Position numbers and translations under genes: made by a program. A stretch of DNA of 12,314 nt. Source: an uncultured Verrucomicrobiota bacterium. GTDB lineage: Bacteria > Verrucomicrobiota > Verrucomicrobiia > Limisphaerales > UBA9464. Shown here piece after piece: positions 1 through 7,158 of this stretch. The DNA lies in assembly GCA_903925515.1 (NCBI GenBank), contig CAIYFP010000295.1, positions 1 through 12,314 on the forward strand, in the 5' to 3' direction. The notes beneath the pieces are model-generated. The model worked only from the letters and a program-made list of their open reading frames with translations, was not told the DNA's origin and ran no database searches. Positions within the stretch are counted from its first letter, which is position 1, and every line of letters starts with the position of its first letter.

Positions 1-5
1 GGTCC

Positions 6-66
6 CCGGTGGTGTCGTCGCTTCGCTCCTCGACCACCGGCTACACGCTGGGAAGCCTCCGGCTTC
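6..66. repeat. Two-hairpin intergenic element
   Basis: An 8-bp perfect inverted repeat, CCGGTGGT (6-13) and ACCACCGG (33-40), encloses a 19-nt loop. It is followed by a second perfect hairpin, GAAGCC-TCC-GGCTTC (52-66). Two adjacent hairpins in a region without a gene suggest a REP-like intergenic repeat or a structured transcript end. It resembles dispersed intergenic repeats I associate with Verrucomicrobiota and Planctomycetota, but copy number cannot be judged here. The element may continue beyond the left edge of the window. Confidence 0.45.
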
Positions 67-599
67 ATGGCAGACGGACGCCGAGATCACTTGGGATGTG
101 GCCACCCTCGCCCATGCCGCGGTCGCCCATCCGCCACCATCGCGTGTTGGCACGCCGCCTGCCGCAAGTCGCCCGCTTGTGGATCGCGAGCCTCCCTCCT
201 CCTTGCGCGCGGATTTGGGGGGGGACCCTGATCCCCGCGCAAACAGCTTTTGAGTGCCCGGTTATCGGCCCGCGCAGTGGACCCGGCAGGATCTCTTCGT
301 GTCCTCGTGTTTTCGTATGATCAAAAAAACCAGCGTCTCGTTCGGCGATCCCGCGGGTGAGGAAGCCGGGAATCCCTCGCGCCATGCCGCCAAGACGCGA
401 ACATCGCAGTCTCGGCCGTACCCAAGCCCCAATGAGGGAACCCTGCCAGCAACCGGGGCAATTGCGGGCAAAACATCCCGCGCAAGGGTGAAGGTCGGCG
501 TGGGTTTCCGGCCGCCTTCCAGGGCTCCCCGAATGTTTCGGAGCAGCGGCGCAGAAAGCGAATGTCAAAGCTTTAGATGTGACCCCATTGTCTTGGCGA
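67..599. other. Gene-poor stretch downstream of the cytochrome/WD40 gene
   Basis: I see no convincing gene in this stretch. Open frames exist on both strands, but their translations are rich in Arg, Pro and Gly, show no domain and have no good ribosome binding site. This is typical of chance open frames in GC-rich DNA. The only distinct structure is the octamer repeat at 293-316. No Rho-independent terminator with a T-tract was found after the minus-strand stop at 600. Confidence 0.6.
293..316 (-). repeat. Three-unit octamer tandem repeat (ACGAARAC-like)
   Basis: Read on the minus strand, three consecutive 8-nt units occur: ACGAAAAC, ACGAGGAC and ACGAAGAG. They are followed by a short A/T-rich stretch with seven A's on the plus strand (about 322-328). 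The octamer resembles the 'acgaagac' tandem repeats scattered between genes in many Planctomycetota and Verrucomicrobiota genomes, whose conceptual translation gives peptides such as HTKTRGHEE. The repeat is visible directly. The link to a dispersed family is from memory and needs a genome-wide search. Confidence 0.6.
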
Positions 600-3323
600 T
601 CAACGCCCCGCCGACTCCATCGTCCCGAGCACCCTGAGCCGGACCGGGCGCGAGCATTGGCCCCCGTCCGCGTTCGCGCGCAGGTGGAACCACCGCTCCT
701 GCGGACGCGCCTTCCTTGCCGCCGTCACGAAGAACTCCCGCTCGGTCTGGCCCTCCACGATCAACAGCCCGTTCAGGCCGATGTTGTCCACGTACACGCC
801 GTGCGGGAGGTTTCTCCCTGCGTCGTCCCCGCCCAGCTCGATGCGCCCCTCGAAGGCGTGCCGAACCGCCCGCACCCTCGCCTGAACCGTCTGGCCGGGA
901 CGGATCGCAAGCTCCAGCGGGCCGCCGCCGTTGCCCACGCCAGCCTCGCGCTCCAATCCGACGATCTCCACCGTGACCTTGGCGGGCGGGCCCACGCTCA
1001 GCTTGCCGAGTCCGCCCAGCTCGTGCGTCAACGCACGGCCCCCGGCCTCGCCCCGCGCCACGAGGCGCACGCGCCCCGTCTCGTTCGTCCCGGGCGTCCG
1101 CGCGTCCTTCTCCGCCCACAAGACCGCGCTGGCTCGAACCTGCCCGGCCTCGATCTCCACGGGCGTCGTCATCCCAAACCCGGCGGGCAATCCCTCCACG
1201 TCCACCCGGATCGGCCCCTCAAAACCCTCGCGTCGCGTCGCCACGAACCGCACGTCGCGGCCGCTGCCCGGGCTTACCACGGGGTCAAGCCCCTCCACCT
1301 TCACCTCGAAGTCCGGGCGCGGCTCCCGCAGCGTCATCACGTAGCCAAAGCCTTCCGCACCGCCGAACCCGCGGGCGTCCGTGATGCGCACCACGTACTC
1401 GCCGTCCATGGGCGCGACGAACGTCAGGAACGAGTCCGTCCCATGCTGGCGCGAGGGGTCGTCGTCGTTCTCGTAGTGGACCCGGAACACGGGGAGGCCG
1501 TTTGGCAAGGGAACGCTCCCCGGGGGCAACGGCCGGACCACGTACGCCGGCTGGTTCAGCGCATGGGTCACCGGCGTGGTCTGGTAAACCGTCTGACGCC
1601 GCCCTTCCCCCGGGTAAACCTTGAAGCCCGAGTCCGGCCCGCGCGGGTACAACCACAGGCGCACCACCTCCCCGTTCGCGTAAAGCAGCTCGTCCAGCTC
1701 CATCTGCGTCCAGTTGTGCAGGCGGAAGTCGTCGATCGTGTCCGAGTCCTTCCCCCGGAACGTGAACCATGAGTCCAGAACCGCCTGCAACGTCACCTGC
1801 TCGACCGGCCGCCCGGCGCCGTCCAAGACCTCCACCCGCGAGTCCAGCCGCGAGCCCGATCGCGCCGCGTTCACGTCCACGGCCAACCACTCCCCGCGCC
1901 GCATCCGAACCCGCCATGCGTCCACGTCGCCCTTCCTGCCCACGCGACCCCGGACCACGCACGGCCACTCCACCCGCCGCGCCTGCCGCGCGGTGTCGTT
2001 CGGCTCCAGTTCCTCCACGCGTGTCAATCGGCCGGATCCGTCCGATCCGACCGATCGGCCGGATCGTTCTGCTTTGCCGTTCCCCGCCAACGCGGGAGCG
2101 GGTCCCTCGCTGGCCTTTGCGTTCCCGGCAGGCTCAAGGCCCGGCAACGACCATCGCTTCACGGTCTCGTCCGCGGCAGCGGTCTCCAGCCATCGACCAT
2201 CGGGCGACACCTCCATCCGGACCACGGCCGCCTCATGGGCGAACCTTGAGCCCGCCATGGGGTTCAAGCCGGGCGCGTCGCGCGTCACGAGCTTCCACCG
2301 GTAGATCCGCTTGTCCGCCCCCGCCGCCAGCACCTCCGAGCCATCCGGCAGGAACGCCACCGCGTTCACCTCGCCCTGGGGTTGGTTCAGGGTGTCCAGC
2401 CGCGCCCCGTCCGAGACTCGCCAAAGCTTCACCGTCTGGTCCGCCGAAGCCGTCGCCAGCACCCTCCCCGCCGGGTCGAAGGCAAGGTCCATCACCGCCC
2501 CGTTGTGAACTGAGTTGGACCAAACGATCCCGCCGTCAGCCATTCGCCACAGGATCACCTTGCGGTCGTAGCCGCCGGTCGCGAGCCATCGGCCGTCCGG
2601 CGAAAGCTCGGCATCTTGCACGACGTCGCGGTGGCCCGTGACCTGAAGCTCGACCCGACCCGTGGAGGCCTCGATCACGCGGGCGCCGCCATTCAACCCG
2701 GGCAAGCCCAGCGCCACGACCCAGCGCAATCCATCCGGCGTCACGTGCACGGAGGGGATCTTGCCGGGCAATCCATCCACGACGACGCGGGACCTTCGGG
2801 AGCCCTTGGCCTTGACTTCCAGCGCGCCGGTCCTGCCCAGCAGCAAGCCCTTGCCGTCCGGCAACGACGCCATCGCCGTCCATGGCGAGCGAACCCCCTT
2901 TCTGGCCGCCACGTCCGGCACGGCGAGCTCGCTGAACAACGAGACGTCACGGGCCGGCCCCGGTGCTCCCTCCGTGATCCAGCGCCTGAGCACCTCCACC
3001 TCGTCCGCAGGCACCCGCGGCTCCTCCTTGGGCGGCATCGAGGGCTTGGCGGTGCCCTCGACCAACCGGACCAACAGCGATCCCGACGCGTCGCCGGGAC
3101 GGATCGTCTCCCCCTTGTCCCCGCCCTTCCTCAGGGCGGCGAACGTCTCCACGGAGAAGTCGCCCTCGCGGTCGGCGTCGTTGTGGCATGCGGCGCAGCG
3201 CGTGCGAAGGATGGGTGCCACGTCGCGCGCGTAGTCCACCGCGCCGGCCGCGCCGGCCGCGCCCGCCGCGCCGTCGGCCATGGCCATCGCGATCCCGGCG
3301 CAGATCCATTTCATCGGTTGCAT
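600..3323 (-). CDS. PSCyt1-type cytochrome / WD40 repeat / PPC-domain fusion protein
   Basis: This 907-aa protein is predicted to be exported. Residues 1-28 form an Ala-rich signal peptide. Residues 30-123 are a PSCyt1-like c-type cytochrome domain with a CAACH haem motif (43-47) and a downstream MPP motif (96-98) that could supply the axial Met. Residues about 190-395 hold WD40 repeats ending in motifs such as VILWR, VKLWR, IYRWK and VKRWS, a beta-propeller for protein contact. A Gly/Ser/Arg linker (about 396-435) leads to a PPC-like domain opening with EELEPNDTA and continuing to about residue 668, then a poorly defined C-terminal region. The start at 3323 is preceded by AGGGGAG (3331-3337) at 7 nt spacing. 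The frame stays open further upstream, but that part overlaps DUF1553 and looks non-coding. It is the last gene of a three-gene operon. Electron transfer or substrate binding is inferred; the true function is unknown. Confidence 0.93.
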   Translation of the reverse strand: MQPMKWICAGIAMAMADGAAGAAGAAGAVDYARDVAPILRTRCAACHNDADREGDFSVETFAALRKGGDKGETIRPGDASGSLLVRLVEGTAKPSMPPKEEPRVPADEVEVLRRWITEGAPGPARDVSLFSELAVPDVAARKGVRSPWTAMASLPDGKGLLLGRTGALEVKAKGSRRSRVVVDGLPGKIPSVHVTPDGLRWVVALGLPGLNGGARVIEASTGRVELQVTGHRDVVQDAELSPDGRWLATGGYDRKVILWRMADGGIVWSNSVHNGAVMDLAFDPAGRVLATASADQTVKLWRVSDGARLDTLNQPQGEVNAVAFLPDGSEVLAAGADKRIYRWKLVTRDAPGLNPMAGSRFAHEAAVVRMEVSPDGRWLETAAADETVKRWSLPGLEPAGNAKASEGPAPALAGNGKAERSGRSVGSDGSGRLTRVEELEPNDTARQARRVEWPCVVRGRVGRKGDVDAWRVRMRRGEWLAVDVNAARSGSRLDSRVEVLDGAGRPVEQVTLQAVLDSWFTFRGKDSDTIDDFRLHNWTQMELDELLYANGEVVRLWLYPRGPDSGFKVYPGEGRRQTVYQTTPVTHALNQPAYVVRPLPPGSVPLPNGLPVFRVHYENDDDPSRQHGTDSFLTFVAPMDGEYVVRITDARGFGGAEGFGYVMTLREPRPDFEVKVEGLDPVVSPGSGRDVRFVATRREGFEGPIRVDVEGLPAGFGMTTPVEIEAGQVRASAVLWAEKDARTPGTNETGRVRLVARGEAGGRALTHELGGLGKLSVGPPAKVTVEIVGLEREAGVGNGGGPLELAIRPGQTVQARVRAVRHAFEGRIELGGDDAGRNLPHGVYVDNIGLNGLLIVEGQTEREFFVTAARKARPQERWFHLRANADGGQCSRPVRLRVLGTMESAGR
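2027..2065 (-). repeat. In-frame 9-bp tandem repeat in the WD40-PPC linker
   Basis: On the plus strand the units ATCGGCCGG, ATCCGTCCG, ATCCGACCG and ATCGGCCGG run back to back from 2027 to 2062, and a fifth unit is begun at 2063. The 12-mer ATCGGCCGGATC thus occurs twice, 27 bp apart. Because the period is three codons, copy-number change would keep the reading frame. The encoded linker is rich in Ser, Gly and Arg, and lies between the last WD40 blade and the PPC domain. Confidence 0.8.
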
Positions 3324-3330
3324 GATGGGT

Positions 3331-3337
3331 CTCCCCT
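3331..3337 (-). promoter_or_regulatory. Shine-Dalgarno for the cytochrome/WD40 gene
   Basis: AGGGGAG on the minus strand lies 7 nt before the ATG at 3323, in the 20-nt gap after the DUF1553 stop. It decides the start against longer in-frame candidates that would overlap the upstream gene. Confidence 0.75.
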
Positions 3338-3343
3338 GAAGTC

Positions 3344-5599
3344 TCAATGCTGGAACAGGAACTCGCGGCTCGTGAGCAACGACCAGAACAGGTCCTCCGC
3401 CACCTCGCGCCGACCCTCCGGCCCCGCCGCCGCGAACTGCGCCGCCAACGCGGCCCTCTCCGCAGCCCTCGGCGGACGCGCAAGGCATCGCAGGTAGGCC
3501 TCCTCCACGAGGCGCCCGTCATCCTTCTCCTCCGCCAACCGGCGTGCCAGCCATCCCTCCGTGGACGCCAGCTTCCCGTTCACGGTGTTCCCGTTCGAGA
3601 GGTGCAGCACCTGGACGAGGCTGGGCTGGTTCGACCGTTCGCACTCGCAGGTGATTTCCCGCTGGTTCCGCCCGAACGTGCGCAGGAAATAGGACCTCAC
3701 CGACGAGTCGCTCAGTTGCAGCGAACGCGTCACGTTCGTGAACTGCGTCGTCGCCTCGCTCGACCCGTCCGACAACGCGAGCTCGGTGTAGCGGTCCGGC
3801 ACGCCGGTCACGTCCGTGATGGCGTCGCTCAGGACCTCCGCCGGGAGGCGCCGTGCGAAGTGTCGCGAGTAATGGCGGCGGTCGTCCCGGTTGAGGTCCA
3901 GCGGCTCGCCCGAGCGCGCGTAGGTCTCGCTGGTGAGGATCCATCGCATCAACGCCCGCAGGTCGAAGCCGTTCGCCACCACGAAGTCCGCCAAGGCCGC
4001 CAGCAACGGCTCGTTCGAGGCCGGGTTCGACGCCCGCAGGTCGTCCACCGGCTCGACCAAGCCCACGCCCATGTACGCTGCCCAGACCCGGTTTGCGATG
4101 GCCCGCGCGAAGTACGGGTTGCCCGGCGAGGTCAGCCATGCCGCCAACGCCTCGCGGCGGTCCCTGGGGTCGGCCGGGTCCAGGGCCTTCCCGTCCAACG
4201 GCGCGGGGGGCTGCGGCTTGCCCGTGCGCGGCTGGATCAGGTCCCCGCGCGCCTCGACGTACACCGTGCGCTTGCCGTCGCCGTTCCGGGCGTCGCCGCC
4301 CCAGCCCTTGGCCCGGACCCGGGCGAACAGGTTCGCGAAGCGGTAGTACTGGTCGTTGGTCCACTTCTCGAGCGGGTGGTTGTGGCAACGGGCGCAGTTG
4401 ATCGACAACGACAGGAACGCCTGGCTCACGTTCTCGGCCATCGACTCCGGGTCCTGGTGGATCGCGTAGAAGTTCGATGCGCCGTCCTCGTGCGAGGATC
4501 CCCGCGACGTGACCAGTTCCCGCACCATGCGGTCCCATGGGGTGTTGGACTCCACCCGGGACCGAATCCAGCCGTGGTAGGCCTTCAACGCCGCCGGGCG
4601 CAGCTTCGCGCCGCTCACGAGAAGCAGGTCCGACCAGCGATAGGTCCATGCATCCACGAACTCCGGCCGTGCCATCAGCTTGTCCACCCAACGGCCCACC
4701 TTGCTCGGATCCGGATCTGACCCGAACTCCCGCACCTCCTCGGGGGTCGGCAGGCGGCCGGTCGTGTCCAGCGTCATCCGGCGCAGCAACGTGGCGTCGT
4801 CCGCCCGGGGCGACGGCTGGAGGCGCAACCGGCGCAACTGGGCGAGGACGAGCTGGTCGATGCGGTTCGTCCCGGCGAGCGCGGCCCATGCCGTGTCCTC
4901 GACCGCGTGCGGATGGGGCGCGACGACGCGCGCCACCACGATCTGCGACGCGTACCATGCCGTGACGGCCCCAAGGCCCGGCCCCAGCACCGTCACGGTC
5001 CCGGCGCCATCGACGGACGCCACGGTCTCGTCGGTGGAGGTGAACCGCGCCCAGCGCGTGACGTCCCGGCGACGCCCGTTGCTGTACTCGGCCGTGACAC
5101 GCAGGTCCACCTTGCCGCCGGGCGCGGCCTCGCGCTCCGCCGGTTCCACGATGAGCCGCGTCACCCGCGGGTCGTCCTCGCGCGGGCCGGGCGCCCCCGC
5201 CGCGATCCAGCGCGCCAGCGTCCGGTAATCCTCCGAGCCCGGCTCGATCCGGCGGCCGCCCTTGTGCGGGACGGCGCCGGTGGGCTTCGTCAGCAACAGG
5301 CTCAGGCCCGGCTCCGAAACCTCCACGCGCCGGCCCTGCGCCTCGCGCGTGATCGCGAGGTGGTCGGCCTCGGGGTTGTAGGCAAACAACGACAACCGGA
5401 ACCCGCCCTTGCCCGCCAACGCGCCGTGGCATCCGCCGCCGTTGCAGCCCGCCTTGGACAGGATCGGGAGCACGTCGTTGCGGAAGGACGGGTCCGGCGG
5501 CGCGCCATGGACCAGCGCGATGCCCATGGAGCCCGCCATCCCAAACCTGATGGCCCACTGGCCAACCCGCCCGCCCATGATGCCCTTCCATGCCTTCAT
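3344..5599 (-). CDS. DUF1549/DUF1553 protein with haem-binding motifs (PSD1 type)
   Basis: This 751-aa protein has an N-terminal signal peptide (about 1-32). Next comes a cytochrome-like segment with a CX4CH motif (C52, C57, H58), a variant common in this family. An Ig-like (BIG2-type) domain follows at about 145-225. The DUF1549 domain spans about 240-450 and contains a canonical CARCH haem motif (402-406) followed by NHPLEKW. DUF1553 spans about 490-745 and ends with the family-typical SREFLFQH. Length and domain order match full-length family members, so the gene looks intact. The start is supported by GGGAG (5608-5612) 8 nt upstream. The ATG overlaps the DUF1501 stop as ATGA, implying translational coupling. 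These proteins are abundant in Planctomycetota and Verrucomicrobiota and are usually paired with DUF1501. No reaction has been firmly assigned. A redox or haem role in the periplasm is inferred from the motifs. Confidence 0.97.
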   Translation of the reverse strand: MKAWKGIMGGRVGQWAIRFGMAGSMGIALVHGAPPDPSFRNDVLPILSKAGCNGGGCHGALAGKGGFRLSLFAYNPEADHLAITREAQGRRVEVSEPGLSLLLTKPTGAVPHKGGRRIEPGSEDYRTLARWIAAGAPGPREDDPRVTRLIVEPAEREAAPGGKVDLRVTAEYSNGRRRDVTRWARFTSTDETVASVDGAGTVTVLGPGLGAVTAWYASQIVVARVVAPHPHAVEDTAWAALAGTNRIDQLVLAQLRRLRLQPSPRADDATLLRRMTLDTTGRLPTPEEVREFGSDPDPSKVGRWVDKLMARPEFVDAWTYRWSDLLLVSGAKLRPAALKAYHGWIRSRVESNTPWDRMVRELVTSRGSSHEDGASNFYAIHQDPESMAENVSQAFLSLSINCARCHNHPLEKWTNDQYYRFANLFARVRAKGWGGDARNGDGKRTVYVEARGDLIQPRTGKPQPPAPLDGKALDPADPRDRREALAAWLTSPGNPYFARAIANRVWAAYMGVGLVEPVDDLRASNPASNEPLLAALADFVVANGFDLRALMRWILTSETYARSGEPLDLNRDDRRHYSRHFARRLPAEVLSDAITDVTGVPDRYTELALSDGSSEATTQFTNVTRSLQLSDSSVRSYFLRTFGRNQREITCECERSNQPSLVQVLHLSNGNTVNGKLASTEGWLARRLAEEKDDGRLVEEAYLRCLARPPRAAERAALAAQFAAAGPEGRREVAEDLFWSLLTSREFLFQH

Positions 5600-6987
5600 G
5601 CGAACAACTCCCGGATCGGCTCGGTGCCAAGGTCGGTCAGGGGGAACGGTCGTCCGCCCGGCCCCGGCAGGTGCCCGGACGGGTCCAGCCCAAGGCTATG
5701 GAAGATCGTGGCCACCACGTCCCCGGGCTTCACCGGGCGCTCGGCCGGATAGCCGCCGATGGGATCGCTCTTGCCCACGACACGCCCGCCCTTCACCCCG
5801 CCGCCCGCGAAGTACACCGAGAAACATTGTGGCCAGTGGTCGCGTCCCCCGGCCGGGTTGACCTTCGGCGTCCTGCCAAACTCCGCGAGGTTGGCCACCA
5901 AGGTGTCCCCGAGCAGGCCGCGCTCCGACAGGTCCTCGACCAAGGCCGTGTAGGCCCGGTCATACATGGGGCACACGATGTCCTTCATCCCGGCGATCGA
6001 GGTGAACGGCTTCGACCCGTGGATGTCCCATGTGATCTCGTCGAACACGGTCAGGAACGTGTTGATGGTCACGAACCGCACCCCCGCCTCCACCAGCCTC
6101 CGCGCCAGCAGGCAACATTGCCCGAACCGGTTCATCCCGTACCGCTCCCGAACCTTCTCCGGCTCCCGGGAAAGGTCGAACGCCGCGCGCGCCTGCTCGC
6201 TGGTCATCATCCGGAACGCGGCATGGAAGTTCTCGTCCATGAGCCGGGCGTCCTCGCTGGCCTCGAATGCGGACACCGCGCCGTCCACGATCTCGCGCAT
6301 CCGGCGGCGGCGCTCGAGCCGGGCCGCGCCGATCTGGTCCGGCGGCAAAAGATCGGGCACGCGGAAGTTCTTCTGCGAGGGATCGGCCATCAGCGCGAAG
6401 GGATCATGCGCCTTGCCAAGGAACCCGCCCGCTTGGCCGTTCGGCAGGTTCCCGCCCCCGCGCCCCATCAACTGAGGCAACACCACAAACGGCGGGAGGT
6501 CCGTCCTGCGGCCCATCAAGTGCGACGCCACCGCGCCCGCGTGCGGCGTCTGGATGCCGCCCGCGAAGCGGCGCCCCGTCTGCATGATTTGCCAGCCCGC
6601 GTCATGCACCGCCGCGCCGTCGTGATGGCACGAGCGCACCAGCGAGAACTGGTCCGCGATCCGCGCGTGCCCCGGCAGCAACTCGGAGATCTCGAAGGCG
6701 TCCGACCTCGTGCGGACCGGCTTGAACGGCCCGCGCACCTCCGAGGGGGCGTCGGGCTTCATGTCCCACAGGTCGATGTGGCTCGGGCCGCCGAGGTTGA
6801 AGATCATGATGCACGATCGCCGGTCATGCCCCGGCCGCACCCTTCCCTCCGCCCGCGCCCGCAGGAGCTGCGGCAACGAGAGCCCCGCCGCCGCCAGCGC
6901 GCCCACTTGCAGGAACTCCCGGCGCGACGCGCCCGCGCCACACAGGCGCGCCCGGTCCGAGGGGGATTCGGCGAGGAAATCGAACAT
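5596..6987 (-). CDS. DUF1501 family protein, Tat-exported
   Basis: This 463-aa protein is the first gene of the operon. A twin-arginine signal is visible: SRREFLQVGA (21-30) followed by a hydrophobic stretch and LPQLLRARA, so it is probably folded in the cytoplasm and exported by Tat. DUF1501 signatures include LGGPSHIDLWDMKPDAP (65-81), AEFGRTP, and GRDHWP (381-386) near the C-terminus. The family is distantly related to the alkaline phosphatase/sulfatase superfamily, and the conserved Asp and His residues suggest metal binding; its activity is unproven. The start at 6987 gives a normal family length and places the Tat motif correctly. It has no clear Shine-Dalgarno, and the longer open frame upstream runs through the promoter region and into the divergent peptidase gene. 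The stop overlaps the next start by 4 bp. The pairing with DUF1549/DUF1553 is the standard arrangement. Confidence 0.97.
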   Translation of the reverse strand: MFDFLAESPSDRARLCGAGASRREFLQVGALAAAGLSLPQLLRARAEGRVRPGHDRRSCIMIFNLGGPSHIDLWDMKPDAPSEVRGPFKPVRTRSDAFEISELLPGHARIADQFSLVRSCHHDGAAVHDAGWQIMQTGRRFAGGIQTPHAGAVASHLMGRRTDLPPFVVLPQLMGRGGGNLPNGQAGGFLGKAHDPFALMADPSQKNFRVPDLLPPDQIGAARLERRRRMREIVDGAVSAFEASEDARLMDENFHAAFRMMTSEQARAAFDLSREPEKVRERYGMNRFGQCCLLARRLVEAGVRFVTINTFLTVFDEITWDIHGSKPFTSIAGMKDIVCPMYDRAYTALVEDLSERGLLGDTLVANLAEFGRTPKVNPAGGRDHWPQCFSVYFAGGGVKGGRVVGKSDPIGGYPAERPVKPGDVVATIFHSLGLDPSGHLPGPGGRPFPLTDLGTEPIRELFA

Positions 6988-7158
6988 GCGCGGATCGTGC
7001 CATGGCGGGCCCTGTTCATGCCAGCCCCGCGAAAGGGACCTTGTCCCCGCATCAGCCGCCTTTCGGCGCGCGGTTCCCGACTCGCGCGTTGCCGCCGGGG
7101 CGGTCCGGGGACACCGTCCGGGATGCCATCGTTGAACGGAGCGCGCGGAACATGGGAC
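6988..7158. promoter_or_regulatory. Divergent intergenic region between the DUF1501 operon and the S9 peptidase
   Basis: About 170 bp separate the two divergent starts, so promoters for both units should lie here. I could not recognise -35/-10 boxes: the region is GC-rich throughout. Small inverted repeats are present, for example GGGAC-CTT-GTCCC and GGAC-ACC-GTCC, but they are too short to call operators. The promoter role is inferred from gene orientation only. Confidence 0.45.

Noticed and set aside
65..568. Minus-strand open frame of 167 codons.
   Set aside because: Low-complexity translation rich in Arg, Gly and Pro, no domain or ribosome site. The only recognisable peptide in it (HTKTRGHEE) comes from the octamer repeat.
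3519..5630. 703-codon minus-strand frame overlapping the DUF1549/DUF1553 gene.
   Set aside because: Shifted-frame shadow of the GC-rich gene. It has no domain, while the other frame carries DUF1549/DUF1553 signatures throughout.
5590..7122. Long in-frame upstream extension of the S9 peptidase frame.
   Set aside because: It runs antisense to the DUF1501 gene, which has clear family motifs. The extension is Arg/Pro/His-rich, and the peptidase signal peptide marks the real start near 7159.
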